Positions 1-13,187 are shown, counted from the first letter of the stretch. The stretch is 64,000 nt of DNA from Elmis aenea (GCA_947652605.1 OX393576.1:17510575-17574574); one strand, 5' to 3'. Numbers and translations: made by a program. Notes: generated from the sequence alone by a model not told the origin.

Positions 1-2450
1 TGCTCGCTTTGATAGTTGATACAATGACCAGAGTGATTAATGGGCTAATCCCCGCGCGGCATACACAATGCGCTAAGATCGCTGGCGTTCCGGATATTAG
101 GAATCCGTTGGCTTACGAAGACGACACAATATGCACAAAATCCTTTCACACCGCGCCCTAATAAAAACATTAAATACATTCCATCAGGGCAGAATGCGCT
201 ATATTCTTAGCTCAAGAATCTGACAAGAGACAAATCGACATGTTCAACTTTGGCACCACCGACTGGTAGATAATGCAGAGATAGGCTTCCAGTGGAGTTA
301 TATCTATAGGCTGATTGGTGTCAGCCTGCGCTCCAATCAGTCAGCGTCATGGTCCGTTTACGGGGTTGGACTCATATCTATACAGCTTGCTTGACATTGA
401 ATAATATCTAAAGTGACAGGGATTTATTACAAGACAAATATACCTGCACCAGCGATTGTCTCAATCAGTTTGCTTGCGAAGTTTTCTGATATTCTCCTCT
501 GCCTCTGAGAAACTGTATCGCACTACTCCTTAAAACGAAATTTCTAAACAATTCTTTACCCTTGAACAATAACAATTAATTAACTGTCTGATGTGTTTTA
601 TTTTTTGTTAAAGATTAAAATAACCTGTATTGTAAAACACAGCAATGTGTTAGCTGTATTATAACTTTTGAACATGGATGTTTATAGAAACACTGAATAA
701 ATAACTGATTTATTTATACACACATTTTGCCATAGTCAACAGTTTTATATAAAGGTATATCACTTAATATTGCTTAGTAAGTTGTGATGAACATGTAATT
801 TTTATAGAAAGTTTTTGTTCAAATAGTTGCCAAGTTAAAAAGAAAATCAAAAGCACTTTAAACAAAAATAACTGAACGTACCGTTTTTAAAAATGAACAC
901 TTGACAAAAATTATTAACTTTATTTGTTATATCTACATAGTTTAACATAGTTTATTGAAATAAATGTAAGTCACGGAATATTTACACCAAACGCTTTTTC
1001 TGCTAAATTGTATAGGAGGACGGGAAATGAGGAAAACAAGAAACAGACAAATAAAAAATGACAGTCATTTATCCGTCTAAAGGTCGAATCGCGCCAGTAA
1101 TGTAATGGATTCATTACGTTTTCGAATGGAGTCCTGTAAAGTTTTTGACAGTAATATTAGTCATTTGGTACTCTTAGTATTTGCACAGTGAGATGGGTCC
1201 AGACCCTTCTGCTATGCGTAACGCACAACGCCGAAGTGGGTCGGTACGCCCCTTAACTTGGACCATAGGAAGGGCTGCGTTATTAATTGACTTTTAGAAA
1301 TCGTGCCAGCCATTTTTGATTTATGAGAAGTGTTTGATGGCTGTGTTAACGATTTATTATTTTACGAAGATAATGTTGTTAGAACTAATTAAAATGTTGA
1401 TAGTTAACTTTTAAATTATTTTATGCTCCAGTTATTTTATAAAAATCGTTTTTCACTTTGTTATACCAGCTGGCCTTGATAACTTGACAGCCATGGGGAT
1501 CTCGAAATATGTGCAAAATTTTGAGCTGATTTCAGTTCTTTACTGACAAGCCGAAATGTTTCGAAAGTATATTGAAATATGAAACTCCATTTAACAAATT
1601 TTTTAGTTTTTGAAATAATTTTACGTTACGCTTTTGTCGTAAATATGAACAAATGAATGGTGATGGTGGCATTTGTTTTCTATTGTTTTTAAAAGATTTA
1701 CTGGATCAATTAGGTACCAATATTATTTTTTCTTTATAATTTTACTTACTTAAAGTTATTGTATGGCATATTTTTGAATTAGGCACTTTGTTTCAAATTA
1801 TTGTTGTAAGAATTCAATATGTACAGTACCCAAAAGAAACAAAAAAGTTGACGATCTCCTAAAATAAATTTGAATATTTATCAAAAGAAAACAAATGCCA
1901 CACCATTTCATATCATATTTGTAACCGTTTTCGTTAATTTACTGCTAAAAGCATTAGATATTTAACAAAAATTTATGTATTGCTGTTTTTCTTGGGACGG
2001 TTCGAGTTTAGAGAGTTTAAAGAATGTTTTAAGTCAGCTTTAAATTTTGCACGTTTTGTTGTGTAACTGACTTTAGTAGCCCTTATTATAGGCTCAGAGA
2101 TCCTCGTGACGGCCAAGTTGTTTTGGTCTGTATACCGAGTGCGTGTTCGGTAAAGGGCAATTAATGAGGAAGTTAATTAATAAAATACTAAGGTAGGAAT
2201 TAGCGAACTCGACGTGAAATAAGGACTAGATGGTACCTCGATGGATAATTTGTCGTAATCAGCAGCTTGGACATGCAAAATTACTTAGCAGTGCGTGCTG
2301 CCCACATTAGTCCGTATCCGTAAACACATACGAGTACTAAAACGCAGAGACACATGATCCAACGTGGTAGTGCCGTAAGAATTATGATACGGGTGCTGAA
2401 ATAAGGGTAGGAGGTTGAGGTCTTTAGAACAGCCGTCATACTAAAAAAGG
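1..2450. other. Gene-free AT-rich flank
   Basis: No recognisable gene or element. Two non-repetitive, less AT-rich patches stand out: 1-380 and about 1190-1270. They could be regulatory, but no specific motif supports this. The minus-strand frame at 2281-2664 is not protein-like. Confidence 0.5.
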
Positions 2451-2639
2451 AAAGAAATATGTGGCAGCGACGGAGCGAGCGAGACACTTTGTAGGTGTGC
2501 GTGCGCCCGGCATATAGTGATGTTTGAAACGCTGACAGCTTGCCAGTACTATTACAAGCGCGTCCACCAATCCGCTGCCAGTTCACAGTGCAAACCGACT
2601 GTCGAGGGAACGGGCGCCCCGCGCCGCTCTTTCGCGTTT

Positions 2640-2690
2640 TTTGACAGATCAGTTGAACCGTCACAATACCACGAGGTCCGCGTATTATTT
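2640..2690 (+). promoter_or_regulatory. Candidate distal Antp core promoter (initiator type)
   Basis: TCAGTT (A at 2651) matches the insect initiator consensus. It sits in a unique, GC-richer block (about 2460-2690) that stands out from the AT-rich surroundings. An AGGTCCG motif lies about 24 bases downstream, close to but not at the normal DPE spacing of +28. No TATA box is placed correctly. Known insect Antp genes have remote promoters and noncoding first exons, which is why this is proposed. The link to Antp is inference. Confidence 0.3.
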
Positions 2691-2899
2691 TTAATTCCGT
2701 TCGTTATTCGTTCGAAGTGATTTGTTTTTCAAAGTGCAAATGTAATCATCGTAAATAGAAATATAAATTATTATCTGTTTCGTAAACGCAAACGGTGTCG
2801 AAGTGCAACTGTTAATAAATAATGAAGTGATGTGTTTAATTAATATTTATGATACCGCCGCTAGTGTCACTGATACGTTATCTGAACAACACGGATCTC
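2651..2899 (+). other. Candidate noncoding first exon of Antp
   Basis: From the initiator-like site, the sequence runs about 249 bases to CTC|GTAAGG (donor GT at 2900). An alternative AAG|GTAACA donor lies at 2905. No long plus-strand frame crosses it, so it would be untranslated leader. It would splice to 46879 or 47115, a 44-kb intron. The evidence is only base composition, initiator and donor. Confidence 0.25.
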
Positions 2900-2910
2900 G
2901 TAAGGTAACA

Positions 2911-4341
2911 TCCAAGTTCCAGTAAATAGCTGAGGCTACCTCGTCGTGTGAGGTCTCGAAAAATGCGCCTTGAAACTTGATTAAAGAATTTCAATCCTGT
3001 TAATTGACATGTTAAACCCCGCTGTAGTGGAGAAGCAGAACGATTTAAAATGGGACTAAGCGGATACGGTTAATGTGCCGATTATCCATCCTACCACCGC
3101 GCGCTCTTGATATAGGGAAGCTTATGTAATTCTTAAACCAGTTCTGAACTTTTGAAATGTCGATCGCAATGCGATTATTGATATTTGACTCCTTAATATT
3201 TATTGTTCGCTCGTTTACTAAACAGTTGCACGCAGTGATAATTAATACACCGGCTTAATTAATTACATTTGTTAAGTTGCACTTACTTCATGTCGCACGA
3301 GTATTTTTATTTCGTTTCTTACAAGCACTGCACTACAAAAGCATAATTCCGATTATAAACCGGTGTTTAGTAAATTATAATGCGTATAGAATTAACACAA
3401 AAGAAACAAAAAAATTAACACTCGGCACTTGAATAAATTCCCAGAGGACATTTATAATCAATTTGTTCAAGCGTGTACTAACGATAACAAAAACATACGC
3501 CGTATTACGATTATATTGCATCCCATTATTAGACAGATGTAGGGTCATGTTTTTTGTTAGTAAATTTACAAAGTCTTGGCACTTTACTGGGCGCGCTGTA
3601 CCTTGTGGAAGTAGTCTTTACGGTTCAAATTTCGTATAAAACCCACCAGATATTTAAGATTGCTTCATGTTAATCAAGAGATCTGTTGTAGTCCACCGCA
3701 AGGCAATAATTTATAGTTTCAGAACTAAATGACCAAGGTATGAAGATAGATTCATAACTTTTTGGAACCTTCCCAAGAAGCGATGTTTATTGACATTTCT
3801 AAAATTAACATTTATATTAAATTCGTCGAGACTTTCATTATTTCTTTGTGAGAATTAAAAAGTATTTCGGCAACCTACATGTGCGTGACGGCTTGTAGCA
3901 AATGAAAGAGAAATTTAACCAATCAAAAATGTACGGTTTTTTAGGGCAAATGAACTTTTGTAATTACTAGTTATGATCTGTCTTTAGTAGCATTCGTTAG
4001 TTCACATGCGGCAGCTGCCAATTAGAAAATATGCCATGACGCATATAATTCTAGTCGATTTCCCATTTTTAATTGTAGGTTAGTCGCTTTATATATTTCA
4101 TTCGCCGCTGTATTTTTAAAAGCTTGATGAACTGTATCAACGAATGCATCTAAAAATAAAAATAACAATTTGTCAGGAGTCTTTTTTAAAACATTAAAAA
4201 AAAAAAACGCCACTAAAACACATAATATAGCTCATTTGCCTCGGCCATCTACCTACATAAGCTTACTCAACGTAGCAAATATATACTGTAAATATATTAT
4301 TCAAGAAGATACTGCACTTCAGACTCGTTCGTTTTCAATTG
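2911..4341. other. Gene-free stretch, nothing recognised
   Basis: AT-rich, non-repetitive by eye, with many TTAATTA-type homeodomain-core sequences, which are expected by chance at this base composition. No ORF, RNA or terminal inverted repeats were identified. Confidence 0.5.
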
Positions 4342-5773
4342 TACAGGGTGATTCAAATTCGAGGGCGACCATGGGATGGGGATCTCGCTTGATATAATAG
4401 CGAGAGTATTTGGCAAAATTGCTAAATTTGGTGCTCATTAATAATCCGAAGAGAAATTGGAAATATCTCAAACAGTATCCGAGAAAATTAGAAAAAAAAA
4501 CAGAAAATACGATTTTTGAAAATAGTTTATAACTTCTTTGGAGTATAAAATATTTCAAATGTGTACAAACATTGTTCAAGCAACTTTTTAAGCCGCATCG
4601 GATAGTAATCACTAATTTATTCTAAGTCGATTCGTTTTTGTTTTATGATAACCAACTTTATTTTTTCCTATGGGCGCAATTTTTGCTCTTTACCTACATA
4701 AACAAATAAGCATTTATTTTTTTGAATTCATTGATGTATCACGCATGGTATCTTACTTCTTTATTCACTGCCAAATTTAAAAAAAGGGTTTTAAACAATA
4801 AGCATTATAAATCAGGTAGGCCAGTCGTTGTAGTTTATGTTGTTTCCATTACAACCAATCAACAAACTAAAAGTTTTAAAAGCCTATTACTTGTTATTGT
4901 TAAGTCAACGATATGCAGAAACATATCCAGAAAGAAGACAACCCTCGCACACATATTTTTGTACGTTGGACAGATACTTAGGGAAATATGGGGCTTTTGC
5001 CAAACCCAGAAGATAATATGACAGAAAGGTTTCAGATGAAAGTAAAAAAAAAAACATTTTTATTACAAACAGATCCGGAAAAAAACACTTTTTCTCGTTA
5101 AAACAGAAACTTAAGTAAATTTGTTAAAAGCATTTGTGATAAAGTATAAAAAAACTTAAAAGAACGGTATAAAAAATTCGCAGCAAATCGCGTTTTTCTT
5201 GGTTATTAAAGTTCATTTTTACGAATTTATTAATGTGACAAGTAATAAATAGGCTTTCACACCTATCAGTTTGTTGATTGGTTGTCATGGAAACAACATA
5301 AACTACAATGACCGGCCTACCTGATTTATCGTGGTTGTTGTTAAAAACGCATTTTTTCAAATCTGGCAATGAAAGATGAAGTAAAATACCATATGTGATT
5401 CTTTAAAGAATTTAGAAAAATAAATGCAGTTTGATTATGTAAATTGCAAAAATTGTGCCCATAAGAAAAAACATAAACGAATCAATCTAGGAAAAGTTTG
5501 TGACCACCGTCCGATGCGGCTTAAAAAGTTGCTTAAGCAATGTTTTTACACATTTAAAATATTTCAAACTACAAAGGAATTATAGACTATTTTCAAAAGT
5601 CGCATTTTCAAGTTTTTCCAAATTTTTTTGAATACCGTTTGAGATATTTCCAATTTCTCTTCGGATTATTAATGAGCACGAAATTTAACAACTTTGCCAA
5701 ATTTAAAACTATACTCTTGCTATTATAATATGCGAGATTCCCATAGTCGCCCTCGAATTTGAATCACCCTGTA
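4342..5773. mobile_element. Foldback element with TACAGGGTG ends (family 1, 1.43 kb)
   Basis: The left end TACAGGGTGATTCAAATTCG is matched by the reverse complement of the right end (…TTTGAATCACCCTGTA). The inverted homology continues inward with small differences: GCGAGAGTATTT against its complement near 5710, a shared CGATTCGTTTTTGTTTTATG-like segment (4628 and about 5480), and a shared AACAACATAAACTACAA segment (4829 and about 5300). The arms reach to about 4910 and 5200, leaving a loop of about 300 bp. Small frames inside (4722-5021, 5124-5369) are mirror images of each other and not genes. A degenerate relative lies at 24809-25830. No transposase. Confidence 0.8.
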
Positions 5774-5848
5774 TATGAAGTAATCTAAAACGTACCTACA
5801 TAATGATACAAATTTCATCCTTCGTATTTCTATATGCTTACATGCATT

Positions 5849-6072
5849 GAAGAAGCTTACAACATGCATTTTATTTAAAAAAAAATAAGTATTAATGGTT
5901 ACTGTTTCGATATTTGCAAAAGTTGTCAATATACATTAGAAGAAGTTTGTCTATACATATGAAGAAGCTTACAACATGCATTTTATTTTAAAAAAAATAA
6001 GTATTAATGGTTACTGTTTCGATATTTGCAAAAGTTGTCAATATACATTAGAAGAAGTTTGTCTATACATAC
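5849..6072. repeat. 112-bp tandem duplication
   Basis: The segment beginning GAAGAAGCTTACAACATGC at 5849 recurs at 5961 and runs to CTATACATA at 6072. The two copies differ only by about one base in the A-run, so the duplication is recent or conserved. Confidence 0.85.
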
Positions 6073-6435
6073 TTGCTTCTTACTCGTATTTTTAGATAAT
6101 AATAATTGTTTTTATTTTTTATTAATTACATGAAGATCAGTGTGATCATAAAACATCATTGCTTGGTGCACGTTGAGTTATGTTTACATTACACAAATCA
6201 TTAAATGCATCTACAAAAACCCTGCCAAAGTATCATATTTTTAACTATTACTTCTTTAAATAAATGTTTTTGGAAATGTTAAGTGAGTAACACGATTATT
6301 TTAAGTAAAAGAATGATGTGTATACGATAGTTTGAAACTACGAACATAGTTTCTTGCTACCAGTGCTGTTCCCTTTATTGTTTTAAACTCACGAAAATAT
6401 TCAATATATGTATATTTTACGAGTATCTTGCTAGG
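6073..6435. other. Gene-free stretch, nothing recognised
   Basis: AT-rich; no element ends, RNA or plausible ORF seen. Confidence 0.4.
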
Positions 6436-6929
6436 CAGGGGTTTGGAGCGGAGCGCGGAGCTGGAGCGCGGAGCAGTGGAGCAATGGGTTTTTGCTCGGA
6501 GCGGGAGCGGAGCCCGGAGCAAATAATTTTGATTGCTCCACTGCTCCACTTTACTATTATAAACTACAATTTTTATTTTTTTTTTGAAGTAAAATTATTG
6601 TAATGCAACTTTTCTGAATATTAATTTTCATTATTTTGTATTTGAATTTTGAAAAATTTTAAGGAACTTTTTTTTCTTTTTTTAACTTTTGAAGATCAAT
6701 AATTTGTTCATTTATTTGTTAGGGTCAAATATTGTAATTTTTGGTCCATTTCCACATATGTCATAAAATTTTAGCTTTGTTTTAAAAAACAAATTTTTAA
6801 ATAAATAAACATATTTTATTAATATTTGGAGCGCGGAGCGGAGCGGGAGCGGAGCTGGAGCAGGCATCTTGATTCCGGAGCGGAGCTGGAGCGGAGCAAC
6901 TAAAAAATTGGACTGCTCCAAACCCCTGT
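6436..6929. mobile_element. Non-autonomous hAT-type element with GGAGCGGAGC subterminal repeats
   Basis: The ends are CAGGGGTTTGGAGC and its complement GCTCCAAACCCCTG. Flanks TTGCTAGG (6428-6435) and ATGCTAGG (6930-6937) look like an 8-bp target duplication with one change, as expected for hAT. Both sub-ends carry dense GGAGC/GGAGCGGAGC repeats, a likely transposase-binding array. The interior is AT-rich and noncoding. The same terminus reappears at 18762 and 19355. Confidence 0.75.
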
Positions 6930-6937
6930 ATGCTAGG

Positions 6938-7660
6938 TTTGTAAAAGTTTGCCTGCAATTGATAAACAAAAAACAATAAACCATAAGTAACGTTTCGGCT
7001 TCAGTCTCTGCTTCCACATAGGTACATTTTTTAAATTAATTAAGTTAGTGTTTCACAGATTTTAAAAATGACCGATATTGACAGGCAATTAATCTAACAA
7101 CTGCTAAAAATAATTTTAATAAACTCGCTCATATAATATTTCGGCGTTTATGTTGTTTGCGAATAGTTTTTTTTATACAAATATGTGCCTGCGTGTATGC
7201 ATATTACTTATCTTGGATGAAGGCTGACTCGATGTAGGTGCTTGTATTTATTTATATTATCCGTCAACACCGAGTTCCACGCCAGCAGTACATTGTAACT
7301 AACCAGCAACAAATATCTAAGCACTATTTACGCGTATTAAGAAAATTTAACGCTCTGACGTAGCAGTTTAAAAACGGAACTTCGCGTAAGATATAGGTAC
7401 TCGAAACCCGTCTTAAATTATTAGCGAAAATTAATTTCGCAATGTAAATTAAAATAAATGTTTTTAGCGGTTGAATGTGCTACTTATTTTAAAAGCAATT
7501 TCTCAAAACAAATTGTGTTTGGAACATGAAGTAAAATGATGCGAATATATTTCAGCTAGTTAACTTTGCTTTTATAGTTGGCAGAAAGTTAAATGAAATA
7601 ACGCTATGAATTATGTTTAGCTCAAAATTAAATTCATGTATAAATTTCAGTTTTTTAAAA
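6938..7660. other. Gene-free stretch, nothing recognised
   Basis: AT-rich unique sequence with no supported feature. Confidence 0.4.
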
Positions 7661-7669
7661 TGTATGTTG

Positions 7670-7925
7670 TGTGTTCGGCGAACGGTATTGAAGGTTCGCC
7701 GAACAGCTTGAAACGTTCAGCGCACTCTAAAATAGAAAGAAAGTCTAGTTATGTGGACTTTGTATGTAAACAAAAAACTATAACGCAGGCAAATGTTAAA
7801 CTATTTTTAAGCAACTAAAAGCTGCGGATGTTTATTTGTTTTATACTTGCTCGCGCTGCAATAGTACACCCGAAAGAACATAAATGTGTTCGGCGAACAG
7901 CTTTTAGAGTTTGTCGAACATCAAA
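7670..7925. repeat. Cluster of GTTCGGCGAAC-type palindromes
   Basis: GTTCGGCGAAC occurs near 7674 and 7889, with the related GGTTCGCCGAAC near 7692 and TTTGTCGAAC near 7910. The segment may be a small inverted-repeat element whose ends I cannot fix. The frame 7636-7818 crosses it and is not convincing as a protein. Confidence 0.35.
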
Positions 7926-9700
7926 AATTTCTTTAACATATTTTACATTTACTGATTTTTCTTATTAAAGGTTTGTCGTTTAATTGCAAATTAAAAGTCA
8001 ATGTATGTTTGGTTTACGTTAAGACATATAAGCTATTTAATATACCTACTGCTAATAATAAAAATTTTGTAATCGTCCTTCGTTTTAGAGCGTTAGTCTG
8101 TTGTAGACATTTCAAAATTGTAATGTACTGTATTAATGAGATGGCTAATCGGAAAACTAGGCGTGCCCATCATGCAAGAAAACCTCTCAGAAACGTTAAT
8201 TCATTTAAAATATTGATCGTTATCACCGGAACACACACATATTTCACAATGTTGATATAGTGTATAAATATATCAAGGGCATTAGTCGTGCTAATATAAA
8301 AAATACATGATAGGTTACGATCTTGTTTAAAAAAAAGTTGAGCTTATAATTAATGTGTCATGGTCTTAAAAAATAAGAACTGGGGAATATGCTAGATTAA
8401 AAATACCGGTTAAGGCAAAAATTTGCACAAACTAAGCCGTGCGCCTCTCTCTAATCGACAATCAAATCTAATGTAACCGTTAACTGTTAACGGTTTAAAC
8501 TTGATACAACAATTAAAAAAAAGATCAATTGTGGGACGTGAGATCAAAATCTCCTCAAAGAGTAGTGCAATTTTTGTTTTTGTATGTAAATTATACGCTG
8601 TCTTCTAAAGAACTGGCATAGTTCTGTGCCGAACTAAAAACATTGGTCGAGTTTTATATAAACTTACATAAACTATCTATGGAATTAATCTCAAATCAAT
8701 CGTTGCATAAAATAGATGAAGCGTGATTTAAAAAAGTCCAGCATGTTTGAAAAATAATGAAGTTGTTAATACATAACGATTGAATTGAGTATAGTAGAGA
8801 ATACTATTAGGAACACGTGAAGTGCTTCTTAGTAAATAAAGACATTAGTGTTGACCATAAAACCACTAACGTCAAGATGGTTGAGGTTTTTTCAATTACA
8901 GAGTCCTATATTGTTACAGTTATATTTTTTGCGTTTGTACCTGAATCGGTTATTTCAAACGTACATTAATTGTATACCTACACACAAGTAGATTATATTT
9001 ACTAAATTTCCACAGAGCACATTTTCTTGATTGGGGATGGTTTTAGTAGCTAAAATAAGTTTGCATTTTTTTTGTATTTACTTAAAAAATGAAAACAAAA
9101 TAATTGAACCTATAATTGTGACTGCATGTCGTAAATCAACCCAAAATAAGTTGGAATCCCAAAGTTTGTGTTCTCTGTAATCTACTCAGTATTTTTAAAA
9201 CGGCGTAACTTGGTATGTGGATATTGTAACAAATGAAGTCCTAACCATGTAGTATTTAGTTTGTGACATAAGTTATTACGTTGTTATATATAGCGAGCAA
9301 ATAAATTCCGTAGCTATTTTCTGGTATGGATGTTTAAATATAGGTAATTTATTAATATTATTTACGGACTTATAGTTTTGTAATTATTAAAGTATTTTAC
9401 TTGTAATGTGAACTATTTGTATAGTTATTTATAAATTTGTTCAGTGGCATCCATTATAAGTTAATGATTGGTGATTCGTAATTGCCAGTAAAATACATTG
9501 ATTGTAATGCAAATTTTTATGACGTTTAACACTTGCAAGTTGGTAGATGTTGATGTATCTTTAAAATATTCAAAAATAAGAACGTTTTTACTATTTCTAC
9601 TACCAAACGCTTCCAAATATTACACCAATAATAAAGCAAGTAAGCTTACGAAAAAATAAAAATTTGAAATCTTGATTTAAAAAACTTTCTTTTGTAGGTG
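7926..9700. other. Gene-free stretch, nothing recognised
   Basis: AT-rich, with scattered short inverted repeats (for example GTTAACTGTTAAC near 8478). No gene, RNA or bounded element supported. Confidence 0.45.
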
Positions 9701-10583
9701 TATTGGGTGGTGAATTTTTCGATGCTCACCATTGGTATCTCAGCAACGGTAAGAGATACGAGATCAATTAAATTAGAGGAAAGTTGCACATTTTTATGGC
9801 GATTAGGAATTTAAAAAAAAAGTGGAAATTTTGATACTTTTCAGTTTTATACGTAACAAAAAAATGTGATTTTAGATAAAAATTATTATGGTCCATACCA
9901 TTGACGCTTTTAATCAAACTTGGTAACCTTACGTTTTTGACAGTCCTGGGTAGAATGGCGTGACAGAAATTTTGTAAGTCTTTTCAAAAAAATTTGTTGA
10001 AATTTAAACATTTTTGTTTATTTTAGCGCAAAATTCACAGCCGACAAACTTTTTTTTCCGATTTAATTTCGATATCGCCCACTCCTTTTAGCAAAACAAT
10101 GTATGACTTTTTTTCGTTTCAATTGTTATTCAGAGCATTCACGATTTTATAAATTCGCAACAAAAAAATTCAACTTTCAGCATTTTTTTTTTGGGAAAAA
10201 AAGTTATGTTGTTTATCAATCGGAAAACCAAATTTTTTTTGTCTAGTTGTGTAAAAATCCAATATGGCGGTCATAAAAAACAAAAAAGTTGACTATCGCA
10301 GCTTGAAATCTAGAAGGCCTAGAACATTTCTGTCCACGTCATTCAACCCAGAATGGTCAAAAACACAAGATTACCAAGTTTGATCAAAAATGCGACAATG
10401 GTATGGAAGATAATAATTTTTTTCTAAAATCACTTTTCGATTTTTTTGTCTTAAATCTGGAAATACTTAAAATATCTTCGATTTTTTTTTAGATTCTCAA
10501 CTTTTCTCTAATTTAATTGATCTCATATCTCTTACTGTTGCTAAGATACCAAAGGTGGGCATCGAAAAATTCACCACCCTGTA
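9701..10583. mobile_element. Foldback element with GGGTGGTGAATTTTTCGATG ends (family 2)
   Basis: Left GGGTGGTGAATTTTTCGATG (from 9705) is the complement of the right end at about 10558-10580, which finishes CACCACCCTGTA. The inverted match runs on through the GGTATCTCAGCAACGGTAAG block (9730s and 10530s), the TCAATTAAATTAGAG block, and further inward around 9890 against 10400. The whole 0.88 kb is close to one palindrome. The left outer bases read TATTGGGTG instead of TACAGGGTG. No coding capacity. Confidence 0.78.
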
Positions 10584-11960
10584 TCTGTAACCTCTGGATT
10601 TAAAAATATTATCAAACATATTAGTGTTTTATTTTTTCTGTTTTGTTTTAAACGATATTGTCGTTTAAAAATATTTTTCTTATTGTTTACTCGAACAATT
10701 GGCAAAACCGGACAATTTTTCAAAAGAAATCTATTTCTTAAACGATATTGTCCAATTTTGTTTGTTTAACCGACTCTTTAGATTTTATAATAAAAAAGTT
10801 GACCTTACATTTCTGTTGAAGTGAATACATTGCCATTTATATTTAAAAATTAGTTTACGTCGATAATTTTGAGTGCGACCTAAATTAATTTGTACAAAAC
10901 GAGTAACATGTTTGAATTCCAGTAACATTTAACACGGCAGTTGTTACAGAAATCCTAATTCTGATTCAATTTGAATGATAATGATTTGAATTTGAATATT
11001 CTGTTGGAAGAGGTTGGTATAAATCAAAGGGTAATTAGACTATACTGTCAGTAGACCCTTCTTACTAACACTTGATATCGGCCATACATATGCATGTCTC
11101 ATTATACGAGGAGCTGCCTTATGTCTGATCAGCTTCGATTCCCTCCGGTACCATAAATCATAAAACGTTAACGGGGATTTCAAATGCTTGTAGGATCTTC
11201 TGCTTGTAGCATTTAGGGTTATTCTATTAATGCTAAGATAGCAGCGAGCAAATTGTGAACCCATCTTCCTTCATTATTACGAAATAACACACACAGCGCT
11301 ATATACCGAGCAGAAAAACACACTAGCACCATACTATACCAGTATGTAGGGAAGTCTAGGTACAATAAATTGTTTTAATTAATTATAAATTGATTAAACT
11401 TGTTACCGTGGTGTATGCTAAGTGCTGGGTGATGTAACCGTGAATATGTTAAACTGTAAATTAGATTTTTTTGATTGTTTTATACGGGTATTTAAATAAA
11501 GTGCCAATTTTTTTCACCTAAAGTTACTTTAAAGTTGCTCTATTTTAGTACTTTATTTTAAAAATAAGTTTATAAAACTTCTTTTAACATTTTATAAACC
11601 CACGACACTTATTAATCTTAAGTAACTAAGGCTTTTTTTAAATATTATGCAAAAACTATTTATTCAATGACATTAGAAAAATTTTATAAACAGTATGTTA
11701 GTTTAATATAAATAGGTTTAATGCGATACTCGTTTCAATATCACGTCTGTTCATTAGTTGCAGTCTTACTTATTTATATATTTAGTAGTAAATAAAAGTG
11801 CAACGGATGAAGAGACGAGATTCTTGAAGTTGGTCCAAAAGATATCGTTGCAAAAACAAGTGATTTTTAGTTAGGCTTATTTACATCAATAAGTCAATCA
11901 CTTAACAAATCCAACAGTTGTGTTAGATTGTCTTGGACTGTCTAAAAATTAATCCTAAAT
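10584..11960. other. Gene-free stretch, nothing recognised
   Basis: Contains a repeated AAACGATATTGTC motif (10650s and 10740s) and otherwise unique AT-rich sequence. The minus-strand frame 11040-11264 has no recognisable domain. Confidence 0.4.
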
Positions 11961-12061
11961 TTAGCAAATAAATACAGAGTGTTCCAAAAGCCTGGATTCA
12001 TAGGCAACTAGCCTTATACAATTTTTTTCTCCTTTCTAACTGCCGTAATTGTCAAGGCGAT

Positions 12062-12121
12062 GAATGGCTATCTAGATCTCCAGACCTAACGTCTTTTGAT
12101 TTTTTTTTAATGGTGTCATCT
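12062..12121 (+). pseudogene. Tc1/mariner-superfamily transposase fragment
   Basis: In one frame the sequence reads EWLSRSPDLTSFDFFLM, which matches the WPxRSPDLxPxDFFLWG signature around the second catalytic Asp of Tc1/mariner-like transposases. The typical WGH is already lost (LMVSS) and no longer frame continues on either side, so this is a short relic. An element-end-like TACAGAGTGTTCC lies just upstream at 11974. Confidence 0.6.
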
Positions 12122-13187
12122 GCAGTCAGTCATAACTCAAATTTTCTTCCAAAAATGTAAAAGGTTATTGTACCTTAAATCAGCCAATTCGGAGTTATTT
12201 TGACAGTTTTTTTAATATTAACGGATACACATCTTTTGCAAAATATTAATATTTACTGAATTAACAATGCCAAAATAAAATAATTTAGAAGCTGTACCAA
12301 CAGCACTTTCATCGTGGCTGCTTACCAGTTCAGTTGCATTGTTAAAATAATAAACTGTGTGCTTGTTTTGATTGGTCTATTTTGCTCAATTTTGATAAAT
12401 AAGTTATAAGTAAAACTCCTTTTTTACATTTTCTTATAGTTAATTTAATTGTCTTTATGTGTAGATACAACATTTGAAAATTACTTGACGATATATTGAC
12501 AATATCAGTTGTTCCAATCAATCAAATAATTTATTTATTAATATTTTCATGTTTCCTTGATGTTTAAGAGATTTTAATGGTTAGAATTATCTTTAATAGT
12601 AAGTATATAGGACGAATTAGGTGAATTATTATTTAATAATTGTAATAGCAATGTCTTACAAGTAAATTTATTCAAGACAGTTTTAAGCTAAACTGTAATT
12701 ATAGAGTTATTGTATATTTTTAATACTACAGAGATATTTTCAGCCGGTAGTTTTGACCAGTATAGTAACTCACAAGTTGTACGTAATTTTTCTGTTAAAG
12801 TATGTAATTTTAAATTATACGTTTATGAAAGACGATCAAATAATTTGCAACGCCACCTGCTACTTATTGGTAATTAAGGCTTTAAGAAATTTTAATCGTC
12901 CAACACATCATAAATGCAGGTTTATGCAATGTGTGTGTTAAAAACCGACATACATGGAATGCTACAGTAATTTTGACGTACATGCAATTATTTTAAGTAT
13001 TTTATTACATTGTATTAGTTATTTTAAAATTATGCACATACAATCGTGTTATTTAATTTTAATAATACCTTAAATATGTAATATACTGTATTTTTTGACG
13101 ATTATGTTCGTCAATACTTACCATAAATAATTAAAGTACGTCACTTTTTAATTTTTTTGGTCTTTTTGGGACTTAGCGGTTTAAGTA
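12122..13187. other. Gene-free stretch, nothing recognised
   Basis: AT-rich unique sequence. The 62-residue frame at 12753-12941 has no protein-like features. Confidence 0.4.

Noticed and set aside
2281..2720. Overlapping plus- and minus-strand frames as genes
   Set aside because: Both arise in a GC-richer block, have no recognisable domain and overlap each other; a promoter or leader explanation is preferred.
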